Shown here piece by piece: positions 10,411-14,326 of a stretch of DNA of 14,326 nt. The notes beneath the pieces were generated by a model. That model was not told the DNA's origin. It worked only from the letters and a program-made list of their open reading frames with translations, and searched no databases. Within the stretch, counting starts at the first letter, position 1. The number at the start of each line of letters is the position of its first letter. Made by a program: the position numbers and the translations under genes. The stretch comes from Smittium mucronatum (taxonomy: Eukaryota > Kickxellomycota > Harpellomycetes > Harpellales > Legeriomycetaceae), in NCBI GenBank assembly GCA_001953115.1, contig LSSL01006908.1:1-14326 (forward strand), read 5' to 3'.

Positions 10411-10490
10411 ATATAAAATCTCAAACTTGATTAATATTTTATTTAAATGCTTTTTTTAAAATTATATGTACAATAACGATGTAAAAAATG

Positions 10491-10514
10491 AAATTAATAA
10501 TCAAATTAATAATT
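10491..10514. repeat. 12-bp tandem duplication
   Basis: AAATTAATAATC is followed directly by AAATTAATAATT, identical at 11 of 12 positions. It lies about 80 bp after the G+C island. Confidence 0.75.
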
Positions 10515-11425
10515 CAATTAACTTCACTTTATAAAAAAACCTTTGCATTAGATTTTTTATAAATTTCATTTGTTGGATTCAAAAAATATTTAAAATTTTT
10601 CTATTAATTGTATTTTTGTTATTTTTCTTCATATATCATCTGATAAATTTTAAAAACCATCTCTCATTTTAAAGAGGAGCAAGGTTTAACAGTGCAATAA
10701 ATAATATATATCTTATTTTTTAAGCTTTTTTTCGTTGTACATTTTTATAGTTATTATGATTTATGAAAAAATTAAATTTCTGTTTTAAAATAAAAAGTAT
10801 TAATATTAATATTATGCATATTCAAATCTAAGTATGATATTTGAGAATTATTTTTGAAAGAGTATTTGAATTTCAAGAATTATATTAATATTTTTTATTA
10901 ATTATTATATTCGACTTAGATTTCATCAGATTTAATAACAATTTAAAAGTTAAAAACCAGTTGAGTGCAAATATAAAATTATGTAAAATTATTGAATATA
11001 AAATTTAACGAGAATGATAAAAATTTGAGTTTTTCTTAAGATACGTTTTTTTTTTAATTTACATCGTTGATATTTAAGTATTATACGAAAAGAGGTCAAT
11101 ATGAAACGAATATACACACTAGTTTTACTATCATTTTAATAAGTATTAAATAACACTTTTTTTTTTGTTTATAAGTTTAAACTAACCACTAACATAATAG
11201 ATTTCTTAGCTGTAGTTTACAAATTTGAAATATTTTGAAGGATTTTGATAAAATTGCAAGTTTATTTAAAAGGCAATTTCAATCTATATTAAGTATCCTC
11301 ACATATAAAAATAAACTATCAACATCAAACACTATAATTTGGCTGCTTATAAAATAATCTGTAAATCCACCATAATTTTTACTCATAAATCAAAAATTTA
11401 ATTGTAATTTATCAGAATGCATCTA

Positions 11426-11471
11426 TTTCATAGTTGCTATGAAAGAAACTATCATTTTTTCAAAAAATGAT
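11426..11471. repeat. Two adjacent perfect hairpins
   Basis: The first hairpin, 11426-11444, has 8-bp arms (TTTCATAG and CTATGAAA) around a three-base loop. The second, 11451-11471, has 10-bp arms (ATCATTTTTT and AAAAAATGAT) around a single C. Each alone is near the chance expectation for this composition. The pairing within 46 bp is slightly unusual. Neither has a G+C-rich stem followed by a T-run, so I do not call terminators. Confidence 0.5.
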
Positions 11472-11787
11472 GATGTGAATAATAATTAAATTAAAAAAAA
11501 TTAAAAATTCGTTATATTTAATTGAAGAAACAGAATTTATAATAATAAAGATATTAGAAAAATAAAATATCATACTATTAAATATTAAAAAAACTAATTT
11601 ATTAAGATCGGATTTTTTTTTTCGATTTTGAATTGGTACATTTTTATCTGTCATCGTTTATTTTTGAATTAACATAAATTTAATCGAGAATAATAAAATA
11701 ATGCTAAAGTAATTTATTATTAATAAACTAATAAATTTAAATTTGTATTAATTGATATTTTGAAAAATAGATATTATGAAAATCTTC

Positions 11788-11801
11788 TTCGAATTTCGAA
11801 T
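11788..11801. repeat. 7-bp tandem duplication (TTCGAAT)
   Basis: Two perfect copies of TTCGAAT occur in a row, each containing the palindrome TTCGAA and a CpG. The sequence is otherwise unremarkable. Confidence 0.7.
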
Positions 11802-13274
11802 TCTTTACTTTATCCTAATTTAATATTTAATTTAAATTCAAATAAGTCTAATAAATTTTAAAAAATTTATTTTTTTAAATTCATCTAAATTTAAATTAAG
11901 GATATAAACTTTATAATTTGATTCCTAGAACATAATTAAAAAATGATATGTTATTAACTTATAAAACCCCGAAAGTTAGATCAACTAGCTATAAAATATA
12001 GCTTTATTTTTAAAAATAAGAAATTTATAATTAATATAATTTTTATCCGATAAATTTTTGTTATTTATTAATTTTTGAAATTTAAATTAAAATAGTTACA
12101 AAATTTTATTTTATATTTAACTCAAACTATATAAACATTTTTATTGTAATTTAAGCCTTAAATTTTTTTGAATAGTCTTATTAATTTATTTTAAATTTAC
12201 ATTTTAATTTAAAATAAATTTATGGATTGTTCGTTTTTTAACCAAGGCATAAATTATAATAATTCTAACGATAAAATTCAATAAAATTTATTAAAAATGT
12301 TTTTATTCATCAAGAGCTTTTTTGTACAATTACTATTATATTTTAATTTATTATATTAAATTTCGAAAAATTCATATATCATTCATCATTTTAAAAAATG
12401 TTTAAATAAAAATAATAAATTTTATCAAAAGATGCATCGAAAAATAACGGCGATTTAATTATTAAGTTTATAATTATTATACTTTGTCTTAACTTATAAT
12501 ATTTATGTGTAGATAAATCAAAATAAAATTAGTTTTAGAGCACATTTTTGATAATAAATCAATAATTATAATATATTGATGATTTATGGTAAATGGAAGT
12601 GATTAGAAACCATATTTTAGTATTAAAATTTTAAATTATTATAAATTTAAATTATGTGGTCTTCAAATATTATTTATATATCTCCCATATTATGAAATTA
12701 CAAGAAAGCATATTAATATAGTTTTTTATTTTTGGATTCATTAAAATCTGAAATTCTTTTAATCACAAAATTTTTATCTAATCAAATTTTTATCAGTATC
12801 ATCTTTTAATTTAAAAACATCTATTTTAATATAGTTCTCCACAATAAAGTTTGATTTGCACTATTAATAGATTATATAACAATCAAAATTATAATAATAT
12901 TTTCGATATTAGATTTATGATATGGATGAAATATTGAAAATAGTATTTTCCTCAAGCAGAATGAATATCCAAAACATTAGATAATATTTTCACATTTTGA
13001 TAGAAAAAAATTAATACCGAATTCTTATATACATTTTTTTACTAAAAAAGATATAACATCTATTTAAATTAAATTAAAATCATTTAATATCGCTATAAAT
13101 ATATTTAAGGGTCTACTTTTTTAAAAAATTGTTTAAAGCGGTATAATCTATTATATAATAATATACAATATTTATTTATGTCTTATTAATTAACTCTTTT
13201 AAAAAAATGGAATTTGAAAGAATCATTTTTTTCGTAAATATTGTAAGTAATTGTCTAATAAAAATAAGTAAATT

Positions 13275-13288
13275 AAAAAAAAAAAAAA
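13275..13288. repeat. Homopolymer A(14)
   Basis: This is an uninterrupted run of 14 A, tied with the T run at 5499-5512 as the longest homopolymer seen. Confidence 0.9.
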
Positions 13289-13714
13289 TTTAAACCTCTG
13301 GTATACATAATGTGTTATTTTAAGATTAAACTATACAATTACCAATCCCATGCATTTTTCCGCTATATATATCTAATATTGTTAAAAATTTTAAATTTAT
13401 TAAAAAAATTTACATTTAAATAAAAATTAATAACTTTGAAGTATAGATATGGTTACTTTAAAAGAATTATTATCTAAATTTTTTTTATCAGTTATCATAT
13501 TTCCAAGCGTTTCAAATTAGATTTACTTATTTCACCCATAAAAATTATTAATACGACATATTTTTTAAAAAAATTATAATTAATCAAATTCCTAACAAAT
13601 ATATAACCTAAATTCGAGAAATAGAATGCTCAGATCGAATTTATGATTTAAAAACTATGAACAATTTTTATTGATAGGACCTTTTTTAAAAATGAGAAAT
13701 ATCCCATAATAATA

Positions 13715-13744
13715 TTCTTAATATTCCCAATTTCTTAATATTCC
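13715..13744. repeat. 13-bp direct repeat with 4-bp spacer
   Basis: TTCTTAATATTCC occurs at 13715-13727 and again at 13732-13744, a period of 17 bases. The identity is perfect and includes four C per copy, so it is a little less likely by chance than pure A/T repeats. It is probably a local duplication. Confidence 0.7.
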
Positions 13745-14326
13745 GAAAAAAAGTATTTAGTGATATTGAACTTAATAAAAAAAAATTTATAAAAAAATTG
13801 AAACTATTCTCTTGAAGTAATATGATAAAAGATTCTAAGTTTTTATATCAAAGCGATTTTTTTACATAAATATTTAATAGATAATGGTAATTTTTTTTAA
13901 AACACCTATATACAGAATTCCGGATTAACTAAAAAAAATTTAATTATTTTTGTAAATATAATATATTTTTTTCTCAATTTATCGAAACTATTTATACACC
14001 ATCAATAACAAAGCTTAAAATAAAATCTAATTTAATTATATAAGTTAAATTTTAAACGATAAATAAAAACTTTAAAATATATTATTATAACATAAATTTA
14101 TAATTTAATCTACAACTTCGCTTGATAATATAAATATTATAAACAGGAAAATTATAATAAATGATATTATTTGAATATTAATATATCAAAACTCTTATAA
14201 TCATGAGTCAGAGTATTAGCTTGTCTTATTTATTCATTTTTTATAGAGTGGAAATAAAATTGAACATTAATTACTATAAATCCAAGTCAGTTTTAAAAAA
14301 ATAGAAGTTTTGTTATATAAAGGTTC

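Larger units (their letters stand above)
10417..14326. other. AT-rich non-coding stretch, no gene seen
   Basis: No supported gene occurs here. A 64-codon minus-strand frame at 11460-11654 has hydrophobic, Ile/Phe/Asn-rich content like the other chance frames. The stretch contains two neighbouring hairpins near 11.44 kb, several short tandem repeats and the A(14) run at 13275-13288. The window ends in AT-rich sequence with no visible boundary. Confidence 0.7.

Noticed and set aside
11460..11654. Minus-strand open frame of 64 codons with a charged start and hydrophobic remainder
   Set aside because: It could be mistaken for a small membrane protein, but its length is at chance level and the Ile/Phe content follows base composition. 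Its 3' end overlaps the hairpin at 11451-11471.

Overview
This window is very A+T-rich DNA (about 16-17% G+C, from hand counts of sample lines) with no protein-coding gene, rRNA, tRNA or CRISPR array that I can support. Stop codons are frequent in all six frames. The longest frames are about what random DNA of this composition would give, and the longest one with a usable start shows no codon-position bias. Homopolymer A/T runs of 10-14 bases, short AT-rich tandem duplications and small hairpins are spread throughout.

The most likely source is intergenic or other non-coding nuclear DNA of an AT-rich eukaryote such as an insect, cnidarian, nematode or protist. A 14-kb gene-free stretch is hard to reconcile with an ordinary bacterial, phage or compact organellar genome. 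A heavily decayed symbiont or organelle region cannot be excluded from sequence alone, and nothing identifies a species.

Layout: 1-3190 is plain AT-rich DNA with a polypyrimidine tract near 2738-2769. The stretch 3192-3908 is the most coding-like part: a 94-codon stop-free plus-strand frame without an ATG faces a minus-strand frame with only two internal stops over 111 codons. Both are weak signals. From 3909 to 7336 there is only AT-rich DNA with homopolymers and short tandem duplications. The segment 7337-7722 holds a poly-A run, a diverged 26-bp direct repeat 154 bp apart, and a very C-rich 22-bp tract whose complement is G-rich. From 7723 to 10310 is AT-rich again, with a second C-tract at 10155-10163. 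The segment 10315-10410 is the clearest anomaly, a 96-bp island of about 41% G+C, open on both strands and carrying splice-site-like sequences on the minus strand. From 10417 to the end is AT-rich DNA with short repeats.

No operon, pathway or gene system can be described. The parts worth following up are the island at 10.3 kb, the C-rich tract at 7.7 kb and the possible coding relics at 3.2-3.9 kb.
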